DNA of 60,000 bases, from positions 7,483,015 through 7,543,014 of the forward strand of contig NC_064048.1 in NCBI RefSeq assembly GCF_932526225.1, written 5' to 3'. A model generated the notes under the pieces. That model had not been told where the DNA came from. It did not search any database and saw only the letters and a list, made by a program, of their open reading frames with translations. The stretch comes from Nematostella vectensis. Lineage: Eukaryota > Cnidaria > Anthozoa > Actiniaria > Edwardsiidae. Shown here in pieces: positions 1 through 12,300 of this stretch (the first letter of the stretch is position 1; every line of letters starts with the position of its first letter). Position numbers and translations under genes: made by a program.

Positions 1-474
1 CCAAGTAAAGTCCAAATATGATATATATATGTATATGCAGAACGCTAAGTGATACTAAGTGAAGTGCAGGCTGTTAAATGTAAACGAGGTTTGTAGCGCA
101 CGTTTTCGGTTTGCGCCTGTGCTGACCACATTCACAAGACATCGCAGGCTCATAGCCAGTATTTTGAACGAGGTGGGGGGGGATTGCTCGAAAGAATTCA
201 AAATAGCAATTTACAAATGAAGTCTGATATGTTATTGACGATATTTAATTGAAAATATATTGGTTATTTGCTTGAATTAGCCGATGGAAATGGATGCTTT
301 GTGTGACTCGACATTGAGCGGGAGCATAAAATGGCGGCGTGATTGGCCTTCTTTAAGTTCTTTTATTGTATTTTTTTGCCTGCCTTTCTCCTCAATCTAA
401 ACACCTGGATGTGTCATTTGACTATGCAGACTTGCTTGTTTAAAACCCGCGGATAATTGTAGTTTTTCCTTTAG
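1..474. other. Intron of the DGK gene (left edge)
   Basis: No exon can be recognised before the acceptor at 473-474. The stretch holds one copy of the interspersed repeat described at 228-356 and otherwise unremarkable AT-rich DNA. Confidence 0.6.
228..356 (+). repeat. Interspersed repeat, family B
   Basis: Contains TTAGCCGATGGAAATGGATG and AATGGCGGCGTGATTGGCC. Related copies occur at about 6740-7112 (split by a MITE), 37449-37575, and as shorter pieces near 11660, 12110, 48023 and 53907. No coding potential; class unknown. Confidence 0.7.
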
Positions 475-1229
475 GTTGGATGGATTCTTTCCGAACTTGA
501 TAAACTCAAATTCAACCCGAGGCCCCCTGTGGCGATACTACCGTTGGGGACTGGGAACGATTTGTCTCGAGCCCTCAACTGGGGTGGGGTAAGTAAAACC
601 GCAAACCTGTTTAACCTGTCAAGGATTTCTGAACTTGGTCGGTTATGGAAAAGTCGCTTTCGAGAACTTACAATTACGAGTTAATTTGGCAATCAAAGTA
701 TGTATTTGAAATTGTAGTCGTTATCGGAGCTTGGTCGGTTACAAAAGGTGTCGTTCATAGAGTGGCACCTGGGGAGAAGGGGGGCATAAAAGGGGAATAA
801 TGGTTGTGATACGGGTAGAGGTAGGTGGCAGGGGTGAGGGCGGGAGGGTCATTGTGGAGATAATGCTATGTTGAGTGGAGATGGACTATAAGGAGTGTAC
901 GGGATAGTGATGCAATTGTTCTTACCACGGCGTATAGGGTGAATGGGAAGATTAAGGAGGAGGTAGTGGGTAGGGAGGTATAGACCGGAAAACAAAAAGG
1001 CTGATAAGGGGTAAGGTGTACACGCTGGTGGAGAAAGAAGTGAGTTAAAATATAATGAAAACAACTGTGTTACAAGTTGTTACTTTTCTCTTGGAAAGTG
1101 CCTGTCGCAAAAATGTTTGATTATCGTGATGAATAAAACAGCGATTTTATGTGTTCAGGGCTATGCTGATGAGCCGCTTTCCAAGATATTAACCCATGTG
1201 GATGAGGGAAGTGTAGTGCAACTCGACAG
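475..1229 (+). CDS. DGKZ/DGKI-like: DGK exons 1-2: C-terminal half of the kinase catalytic domain
   Basis: Exons 475-588 and 1159-1229 encode [13 protein letters not shown], then [16 protein letters not shown] and [17 protein letters not shown], nearly identical to vertebrate type IV DGKs. PLGTGND is a signature of the DGKc fold, which binds ATP and lipid. The GGDG glycine loop should be in the exon just upstream and is not in the window. Exon 2 ends in phase 2 and its tail is copied twice in the following intron. Confidence 0.95.
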
Positions 1230-4200
1230 GTATGGTAATGGTACTTGTAGTGTTGATGGTGATAGTGATGATATGGTGGTGATGAAGATGATGGTGATTA
1301 ATCCACGTGGAGGAGGGAAGTGTAGTGCAACTCGACAGGTATGGTAATGGTACTTGTAGTGTTGATTGTGATAGTGATGATATGGTGGTGATGAGGATGA
1401 TGGTGATTAACCCATGTGGAGGAGGGAAGTGTAGTGCAACTCGACAGGTATGCTAATAGTACTGGTAATGATGGTGGTGATGGTGATGAATTATAATGAT
1501 GACGACGATGTTGATGGAGATGATAATGAGATGAAGTATGATGATAATGATGGTGATGGTGATAATGCTGATGATGGTGGTGATGATGGAGATGATAATT
1601 AGATGAAGTATGATGATAATGATGGTGATTGTGATCGTGTTGATGATGGTGATGGTGATGGCGACTACGATTAATATTTTGGTTATGGAGAATCTTAGAA
1701 ATGAATCGAAATATAATGTACAAATATGTAATGACAAACATCGCTCTACTTACTGTTTTATTGATTTATCTTTGTTTAAATAATGTGTTTCACAGGTGGG
1801 ACCTTGAAGTCGTTCCAAGCGGCTATACAGACGGGGAAATCGCAGAGAGTCGGGTACAAATATTTTTATTATTATTCCATGCTTAGTCAAATCAATCCAT
1901 TCCCTGACATCCGCCGGATGTCAGATGCTTTAAAAAGTGGCAATCGCACCAGTTTACTTCCGGATGGCCGGCGGAAACCTCAAGAGACAAGAGACAAAAT
2001 AAACTATAATAATATGTGGGTAATATGCGGGCCATCTGCTCTAAATTATCAATCACATCCTCAAAGAAACTTCCAATAGACACACTGCTTTCAATATTTT
2101 GAAATATTTTTCGCGTTTTCCGTTAAAAATCATCGGAGATTGTTACGTAATCGACCCGGAAGCTGGAACTGGTGACTTAGCCGCTTTAATCGTGGTCGTG
2201 AGGCGTTGTAATGAGGGGAACCCTGTGCAAATATACTAGTACTACCCCAACCTTTTGTTTTTCTTATTTGTTTCTGACTTTGTTCACTTTGTCAACAGCT
2301 CCCCCTTAATGTGATGAACAACTATTTCAGCCTTGGTTTTGATGCTGAGGTTTGTCTCGAATTTCATGAATCCAGAGGTATGAACTCACAAATACCTTGC
2401 CTTTTTATGTCAGTATTTTGCCAACCCTCGCCAACGATCTCGAACCATAAAAACCTTTTTGCTGTTACTATTCAAACTGTAAATTTCTTCAAAAAGTGAT
2501 TTTGCTTTTTGATTTGTATTTGTTAAAAACAATGTTTGATTGGCCAATTCGAAATATATCTTCTCTTTGTTGATCACTCAAAACAAAATGGTTTGTGATA
2601 GTTCGCCGAATACTGAGAAGTGTTTTTAGTGTCTTTCTCTTAGTGTACCGTCAAAATGTTTAGAATCTTTGTTGACCCGATAGACTTAACCACTTTACGC
2701 CTGGCCATAGCGATCTGACCGGGCCTCCTGTTGTCTCGTCCCATTCCTTTCACTTCCTCATAGTTTAAAGCACAGGAATCCCGACAAGAACACCAGAGAA
2801 TATATGATTAAGAACGCCTGGCCATAGCGATCTGACCAGGCCTCCTGTTGTCTCGTCCAATTCCTTTCACTTCCTCATAGTTTTATGTACAGGAATCCCG
2901 ACAAGAACACCAGAAAATATATGATTAAGAACGCCTGGCCATGGCGATCTGACCGGGCCTCCTGTTGTCTCGTCCCATTCCTTTCATTTCCTCATAGTTT
3001 TAAGCACAGGAATCCCGACAAGAACACCAGAGAATATAATTAACAACGCTGTTTCCGTTCATAGAGGCTCATCCTGCAAAGTTTAACAGTAGAGTGAAAA
3101 ACAAGCTTTTCTATGGCAAGGTATGTGGTTTGTTATGTACATGTAATTTATGTCACTGTCAGCGGCCATTTTGTCAGCCTAGCAGAATATTAAGCGTTAA
3201 GAAAGCATTCAATTTTATCGGTTGGTTGGAAAAGCGTATTTCGAACTCGAATTTTACAAGCGACTGGCGCACGAAATGATGTCCAGCGTGCGTGTTTTCC
3301 ACCATTTATATCGCGCATTTCAAACAGACCACCACAGAAGTCCCTCTCAAAAGGCCAGTGCTTAGGCTGACGCTTTTCACTTCTAAATATTTTGTAAAAT
3401 CTGTTGTAAGTAAAGTCCGTCTACCTTACAGGCAAGCAGTACGACGTTTATACAAGGGAAAGCCAAGGACTTTTACAAACATACGAAACTAGAGGTCAGG
3501 ATTTATTACACAGTGTTGATTCATTGCTTTTATTGTTACAAATGAATTATTTCAAATCCGACTTGCGCTTCTGAAATAATTTATGACTTATTTCTTCAAA
3601 CAATGGATGGCACCTCAATGTCTCTAGCTTGGCTCAAAGCTATTAAGGGGGGAGGGACAGTGGACCCCTGTACCCCTCACACTGCTACGGTCCTATTTCC
3701 CAGGGAAAATATTTTTTTGCTGACAATTCAGTATGATTTTCACAGTGTGATGGTGTTGACATCACGGAGAAACTTCTAGAAGCCAAACCAATGTGTCTAT
3801 TGTTTCTCAACATATCAAAGTAAGTAATTAGTCAGTTAATAAATGGGACTTTGGGTGACTTGGCGTGGCATAATTACTTTTACATGATTACCTCTCAATT
3901 GACTAACTGAATTTGGCTTGTTGGCTCTAACATAAAATCTCAATTTTCAGATATAGCGCCGGCACCTCACCCTGGGGAAATCCTGGCAGAGACCATGTAA
4001 GTTCTAGGAATACATATATCTTATTAACAGAGTGCGCGGGCCGTACGGAGACCCAGAAGTTCGAGGTTCCATAAGTTTTCGTACCGCTCAAGCAAACATA
4101 AACAATAAAGATATTTATTATACAGCTGTTTGGAAAAAAAGCGTTGTTTCTAAGGGGTCGCCCACACTAACACGGATTCAAAAGTATCCGGATTCGTTTC

Positions 4201-6321
4201 GCCCAAAACGCATCACTTGATTCGCGTCCACACTATCGTTTTCGCAGCGTGTTCGCCTGGATCCAGCCGTCCACACTAACACGATTTTAAACGTTTGAAA
4301 ACGCTGAAAGGTACGGGTGACGTAATTTTTATGATATGCGCATGCTCAAAGCAGCGCGCGCCTGCGAAATGACGCCATCGTTTTCATTTTGATACGGATT
4401 CGACCGTCCACACTACGGACCAAAGTATACGGATTCATTTTGATTCACTTTCGACAGCGTTTTCAAAAGTATCCGGATTCGCATGTTAGTGTGGACGGAA
4501 GGCCTAAACGTATCAAAAAGTATACGGATTCAAACGAATCCGTGTTAGTGTGGACGGCCCCAGAGCGGGGGTTGTGTGTACGTTACGCTAATCGACCAAT
4601 GAAAGCGTGCATACAAATACTTAAATCTGGAACCAAATCTAAACTGCCGTCTCTTGTTCTGCAGGAGTTTTTACCGCAGAGAAGTGATGATGGATATATC
4701 GAAGTTCTGGCCCTGACATCTGCCACTCTGGTAAGATCACTGGGTGAGATTTTTAAATATTTTGCGTGCCCATGCGAAGTATGTGTGTTACCCAATCTCT
4801 TTCTCTAATTTGTGTTAGTATTTGAGATTCAGATCGTTAGAGTGCGTTTTTGACTGTATATGTCATAGGCGACCACACGTGTCGGGGGCCATGGTGAACG
4901 TCTAGCGCAGTGCAGGGATGTTATCATGACGACCTCCAAGTCCATACCCATGCAAGTCGATGGAGGTACGTATAAGGGGTATGACGTCTCAATGATGACG
5001 TCACAAAGATGCATGTGACGTCACATACAACCTCCAAGGCCATACCCATGCAAGTGGATGGAGGTACGTATAGGGCATGTCATAATAGTGATGACGTCAC
5101 AAAGATGCATGTGACGTCACATGACAACCTCCAAGGCCATACCCATGCAAGTGGATGGAGGTACGTATAGGGCATGTCATAACAGTGATGACGTCACAAA
5201 GATGCATGTGACGTCACATGAATACCTCCAAATCCATACCCATGCAATTGGATGGAGGTACGTATAGGGCATGTCATAATAGTGATGACGTCACAAAGAT
5301 GCATGTGACGTCACATGACAACCTCCAAGTCCATACCCATGCAAGTGGATGGAGTTACGTATAGGGCATGTCATAATAGTGATGACGTCACAAAGATGCA
5401 TGTGACGTCACATGAATACCTCAAAATCATGAATACCTCCAAATCCATACCCATGCAAGTGGATGGAGGTACGTATAGGGCATGTCATAATAGTGATGAC
5501 GTCACAAAGATGCATGTGACGTCACATGACAACCTCCAAGGCCATACCCATGCAAGTGGATGGAGGTACGTATAGGGCATGTCATAATAGTGATGACGTC
5601 ACAAAGATGCACGTGACGTCACATGAATACCTCCAAGTCCATACCCATGCAAGTGGATGGAGGTACGTATAGGGCATGTCATAATAATGATGACGTCACA
5701 AAGATGCACGTGACGTCACATGACAACCTACAAGTCAATACCCATGCAAGTGGAAGGAGGTACGTATAGGGCATGTCTCAATGATGACGTCACAAAGATG
5801 CATGTGACGTCACATGACAACCTACAAGTCAATACCCATGCAAGTGGATGGAGGTATGTATAAGGGGTATGACGTCTCAATGATGGCGTCACAAATTTAT
5901 ATATAACGTCACATGACAACTTCCAAGGCCATACTCATGCGAGTCGATGGAGGTACGTCGAAATAAACACTTAAAGAATGTTCGCATGTCTTCTAACGTG
6001 AGACTCTGTAAAGCAAATCGACGTTGAGTTGTTATTTACTCATCAAGGATCTGCTTTTTTTTATTCCAGAACCTTGTCGACTTCAACCCTCTCGGATCCG
6101 AATCTCCGTGAGAAATCAAGCTGATATGATACAGAAAGTCAAGGTTAGTAACAATAAATGATTGTATTATCCCTTAAGTAAGAACTCTATATAAAGGACC
6201 CGCCCCCTTTGGTAACAAGAGTGCCCATGATATCGAGGTTTAATACAGAAACACAGTAAGAACTTGATATAGAGGACCCACTTTGTTGACGAAAGTATCC
6301 TTGATACTGCATTAAACCTAC

Positions 6322-6356
<35 letters not shown>

Positions 6357-9300
6357 TATGTTTATTTCTACACCATTGCAGCCATGATAGCTGCAATGGT
6401 GTAGAAATAAACATATATTATTATTATTATTATTATTATATGTAGGTTTAATGCAGTAAGACAATAAGAACTCAATATAGATGACCTCCTTTGATAACAA
6501 AAGTACCCTTGATATGTAGCTTCAATGCAGTAAGACAGTAGAATTCAATAAAGAGACATAACAAGAGCGTCTTGGACTTCAACTAAATGGATGTTTAAAT
6601 TTATGTTATCATTGGAAAACTATATACTGTGTCTTAAAGAATGTCGAACAACCTCCTTTGCTTTTGTTTACATTTAAAAAGAAATTCAACGGTTTATTTG
6701 CCCCAAAAAAATCCAAAATGATAATCAGTAAATACAATCAATAACTTGATTTAGGTATTTAATTGAAAATAACTCATTTATTTGAATTAGCCGAGTTTAA
6801 TGGTTGTTTGTGTGACTGTTTTGTGTGGGAGTGTTAAAGCCGCATTGTCACCAGTTTACTTGCGGAGGTCCGACGGAAACCTCAACCGTTAAAGGACAAA
6901 AGAATCTATTAGAATCCGAGGTATTTAACAGGCCATCTGCTCTTAATTGTCAATCACATCCTCAAAGAAACTTCCAATAAACACACTGCTTTCAATATTT
7001 TGAAATATTTTTCGCGTTTTCCGTTAAAAATCATCAGATATTGTTACGTAATCGACCGGAAGTAAACTGGTGACAATGCGGCTTTAAATGGCGGTGTGAT
7101 TGGCCTTCTTCAACTAATCATTAATTTTCTTTTCCAGAGGCGTGCACTTGGATCATCGGGGGAATCAGAGTAAGTAGCTATCACAAATTGGATTTCAGGG
7201 GGGTGGGCAAGGACGGTATCTAAGCTGACTCCTGTATACCCCTTCCCCCTCCCCCACCCTTTTTATAACCATACTAGAACCCTCACGCCCTCGGTATTTA
7301 GCACATTTAGCCTTTTCCCAGAGTCCATTGTTCAAATACGTTTGCCTGAGCTTCCCTAGACTTAAACCTGCCCTTCAGACCACCTCGCCTTATGTTAACA
7401 CCACACCATCTCCTCACGTCCTCACGAAAATTATGAGAATTCTAATTCGCTGTTTTATATCTCCTTTTTCCAAGTTGTTCGTTCCTTCTCGTTGTTTAAG
7501 TGCCCACGTTAATTTTCACTAGACCTGCCCCAAGCCCCGAGCCGGTCAAAGTCAAGATATTCTGCGTGAACTTCAAGGATTATGAGCTTCATTGCTACGA
7601 TATCAGGAGACTTCGAGAGTCAGGTAACAATGAAATGCCCATGGCGGATACGAGGAAAGGGTTCCTTGCACTGTTTAAAAAGTGATTTTAGTATTTTTTT
7701 TTGGAACTCTACAAACAGTCCTGTCATGTGGTATATCCAAAATAACTTCCCAGGTTTATCATACGACCATTCTTCTCTAAAATAAAAACAATCTTGTGAT
7801 CTGAACGTTATGGAAATGAATACTATTCCACACTTGCTATTTTTTGCTATGATGACGTGTTGAATAAAATGTGAGCGCAATGACTTCTGGTACTCTTGTA
7901 GAAATACGTCATTATGCAGATAGGGTAACTCGAATAATTTTTTTTGTTTTCATAGCTACCGTCTTAACCACCACGTCCATTGAGCCCGATGCCGACCTGG
8001 AGCAGATGAGGGTCTGGATCGAGCGCTTTATCAGCGAGGAGGAAGAGAGCCAGGTATTGCGTGATAATTATTACGTGTTTAGACTAGCGTGACAATGTGG
8101 AATTTGAAAGTGCTGGGTGAGATTGTATCTATTGTTAAACACGAGGTTCCGGTATAAAAGGGTAAGACCCCTATCATATATTTAACAAATATAACTCATT
8201 TTTGCGTGCGTCTGTCCTCTAATAGATGCACAGATGACGTCACAGCGTGTCATACAAAAAAAAAGTACGCAACGAGATGCAGTCGAGTTGCGTGACTGTT
8301 GCTCATGGCACGCTGTGAAGTCTTCTGATTTGGGGGGCGCGTGCGCATGCGGCCTCCAGCGTGCGCGTGTCCTCTAATAACACATGGACCCTTAACCAAT
8401 CAGAGCGCGCGATTAACGAGTGTAGTATAATTCATTTTAACCATTTATTGGCACGTTGCTGAGGTTACTTTGGTCTTGAATTCCCTTGATAATCCGTTTT
8501 TGCCAGACATGACATGTTAAATTTAATTTGATATGTCCAGTTCGATGAATACTTTTATTTCTTTCGCAGAAAACCATCTTGTCTGACGACTGGTGTTTCC
8601 TGGACAGTAAGTTTGGTCTCACTTATAACCATGAGAACAACTACAACTACAACGGCGATGAGGACAGCGACAACATCATTGACGACAACAACGATAACAA
8701 GGACGTTAACAACAGCAAAAACTATCATGACCAAACGACAGCAACAACTATAACAGCAACAAGAATATGTACGACAACAACAATGATAAGGACCGAAACA
8801 ACTACAAGAAACATCATGACCAAACAACAACATTTATAACAGTAAAAACAACATGGACGACAACAACGATAAAAAGGACAAAAACAACAGCAAAAAACAT
8901 TAACAAACAACAACAACAACTATAGCAACAACAACATCAACAAAACAGTAAGAACATTATTAACAACAATAGTAATAATCAACTAACAATTAAAAAGTCA
9001 ATAACTTTGACAATAATAACAACTATAGCAACCATGGAAACAACGACAAAAACATAACAATATGCTATTGTGTGTGCGAAAGTTAGCTTGTAAAAAGATG
9101 TGTAAAAGGATGTGTCTTGTGTAGTGCTTTAGGCTGGTTCTCACTAGGACGCAAGCGCAAGCGTAAGCGCAAACGGAAGCGCAACACAAGTGAGAATCGG
9201 GCAAACATAACCGCAAGCGCAAGAAAATCAAACAGTTACGTTCTCTTGCGCTTGCTCTTGCGCATACGCTCCAGTGAGAATCGAAAAAAAAACTTGCGTT

Positions 9301-12300
9301 ACGCTTGCGCTTACGTCCAAGTGAGAACCCACCTTTATCTCTAAGCGCTACACATGTGACTGACTTTTACTCTTGAGTTTTAGTACGGACTGCTGTACGC
9401 GGTTTGCATTTATAAGGTTGAGTTAATGTTGTAATCACGATCTTAAAAGATGGGTACAACGGGCCCCCGTTCCCCTGGCTTGAGAACATTATTCTTCGGT
9501 ATCTTAGTGCAGCAAGTCTTACACTTTTCCTCGTCTCTTTACCCAGCTTCTTATCCAGATCGAGTTTACCGGGTCGACGTTGCACAGGTAAGATAATCAT
9601 CATTAATTAACGGATCCTTGCTCTAAGGACACCTTTTTATTAAGGTCAAAAGCCCGATGAGAATGCATTTTCGGTATAACTTAACCGCATTAATAAGGAC
9701 AACTTGCTATCAAGGTCATTCCTCAAATGCCCGATGAGACATACAGTTATTGCATTAAACTTATTACACTTATTGCATTAAACGTTGTCAGCGCGATTGG
9801 CGAATAGCAATTGCCAAATGGCAGTTCTACGACCGAAAGGTGTTTATGGGTAGTAATTATTTGTAAAAATAAAGGTGATAAATAAACTCAAGCGATGTCA
9901 GAACCATATATTAATTTCATTGAATGGATAGTAGTATGTTTTACATATATTTTCCGGAATTTGGAACGAATATTTTGGGATCCATGGGTCCTTTCGGTCG
10001 TGGAACTGGCATTTGACAATCGCCATTTGCCGTTTGCACTGACAACGTTTTTTGAAATAGGTGTATCCCATACATTTCTTTAATATTCAATCGATAAATA
10101 AGGACATATATCTATCAAGCCAGTCCTCAAATAACCGATAAGACAAAGTCCCATACATTTTGTTTGTAATATTCAACCGGAAATGCCAAGGGGATTGCAG
10201 ATCCGCCAATGCAAATATATTTTTATAGCTGATGGGATAACAATAGCAGCTGAGCAAGCTTCATGCATTTTCTACCATGATGAATATTAACTGTTGATGA
10301 TGATATTTGTGTTTAATGTGCCCTAATTGACAAAGAACCGGGGGGCGGGGGGTTAATGTGTTTCCTGTAATGTTCTTTTTAATGACCGCCTTTTCGCTTT
10401 CTCTTTAACAGGAAAATATCTACAACGTGGTGGACATTGTGGAGAAGGGAGTCTTCATCGTGGATCTGAAGGGCGGTAAAACGTAAGAACACAGCAAAAC
10501 GTAATATCGCCACAAAGACGTATGATCGCATCGAAACGTAAGATTGCGGTAAAACGTATTATCACATTAGAACATGATCGCAGTAAAACTTAAGATCGCC
10601 TCAAAAAGTATGATCACAGTAGAACGTAAGATCGCGGTAAAATAAAAGATCGCTGTAAGGAGGAGTGATATTATATATCTAGTGGTTATATATCTAGACC
10701 TCCGTATTTCCTACTATTAGGGCGACGTTTTTTCACGTTCTTCGACTATTCCACAGGGTTACCAGAACCAGCTCATCAACTACTCCACCAACTTCTGTTA
10801 ACCTAGCTCGGCGCGGTCTTCCTGTGGCACACTCCCAGGAGTCTTTGCGGGAGGATAGTGATGACGTCTTACAGACTTCTCTAATCACGCCTTTCACTCC
10901 AACGGGGTAATCTGTTTATTAAATTGATTATTACTTAGATACCATAAGAGCGGAGGGAATAATTGTTTTAGTCAAATCACACCTAGTAAGTTCATATATA
11001 TAGCTAAACATGATTGGTTTGATCATTTGCCATTGTTTTCCTTTCATGCCCATCACTTTTCGCAACTGATAGGCTATAACTTAAAGCCAAATAGAAGTTC
11101 AACCAATCAGAATGCAGATGATATACCACTGGTATGATTTGACTGAGAGTACTACTATTATTCACCCTTTGAGAATTACTCCCTTGGTTGTTTCTTATGT
11201 TTTGCTCCTACAAAGGGCGTTTGCTCGCAACGTCAGCGAAACATTTGAAGTAGGACGCTGTACAATGAGCCCGTCGCCTCCTGGGAAGTATAGGCCATCG
11301 ATTAGCTTTCGCAAGCACACACTGTTATGATCTTTCCTCTCTAACTACACCCAATTCCATCCCTGTTCCTTTATCTTTGCCTTTATATCTGTACTCTAAG
11401 TGTTTTTCTTTGTCGTCCTTCGATCCAGGAGTTTGACAGTTTCATAATTAAAAACTTATTTGATTACAGGAAGAAAGAGTTTGTGATTCCTGCTGAGGAT
11501 GAAGTGTGGTATGTATACTATATCAAAGAATATCTATAAGCCACTCTCTTGTCATTGTTTATAATTGAAAATACAACGGTTTATTTGCAAGAAAACTTCA
11601 GTATTAGCATCCACGATTGAAGGCTGATAATTTATTAATAATATTCGGTTAAAAGTTTCTCAGTTACTTGCTTGAAATTCCGATGGAAATGGATGCCTTG
11701 GGTCACTCGATATTTTATGGGAGCAGACAGAGCAAAAAAATGGCAAGTTTTCCCAAAATAAGGTCTAATAAACTTGAATTTTTGCATAGAGGTTCCTTAT
11801 GTTATGTAAACCAACATATCAAAAAGTATTTTTTTCTAATGGATTCGTCTTCGAGATATGAGGCTTGAAGTGCAATTTTCAAATGTTCAAAGTATCAATT
11901 CTCCTTGTTTTTAGAGAGAAGTCGGGCTCTGATCAGAAATTAAGCCAACTTTGCTCGCTATTATCTAAATTTCATATCTTCTAAATTTTTTTAAAAATTG
12001 GAATTAAGCTTTTGGTCAGAGAACTCCTTGTATGCGAAATCTTGAGCTTATATATTGAGAATTGGAAAATTTAATGCCATTTTTTCCCCTCTGTCGCGGG
12101 AGCATCAAATAGCGGCCTGATTGGCCTTCTTTAATTCCGTGTTAAAGTACTTTAGGGTCACTTCACATGCTAGCCATGTCGATCAAACCCTTTATTTGCT
12201 CAAAATACATACCTCTTCTTGGCCGAGTGCGCGGGCCGTACGGAAACTCATAAACCAGATAATGTTTCCATCGTACTATGGCCCAAGTAGCGATGCTCGT

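Noticed and set aside
1298-1741. His-rich ORF opposite the DGK gene
   Set aside because: GAT/GGT microsatellite read on the opposite strand; no supporting signal.
3292-3492. Alternative DGK exon ending at TAAATCTGTTGTAAGT near 3400
   Set aside because: No acceptor gives an open frame with phase 0 at both ends. The segment 3432-3494 fits length, phase and alignment exactly.
4930-5960. CRISPR-like array of regularly spaced repeats
   Set aside because: Units are continuous tandem copies without unique spacers, in a eukaryotic gene intron, and include exon sequence.
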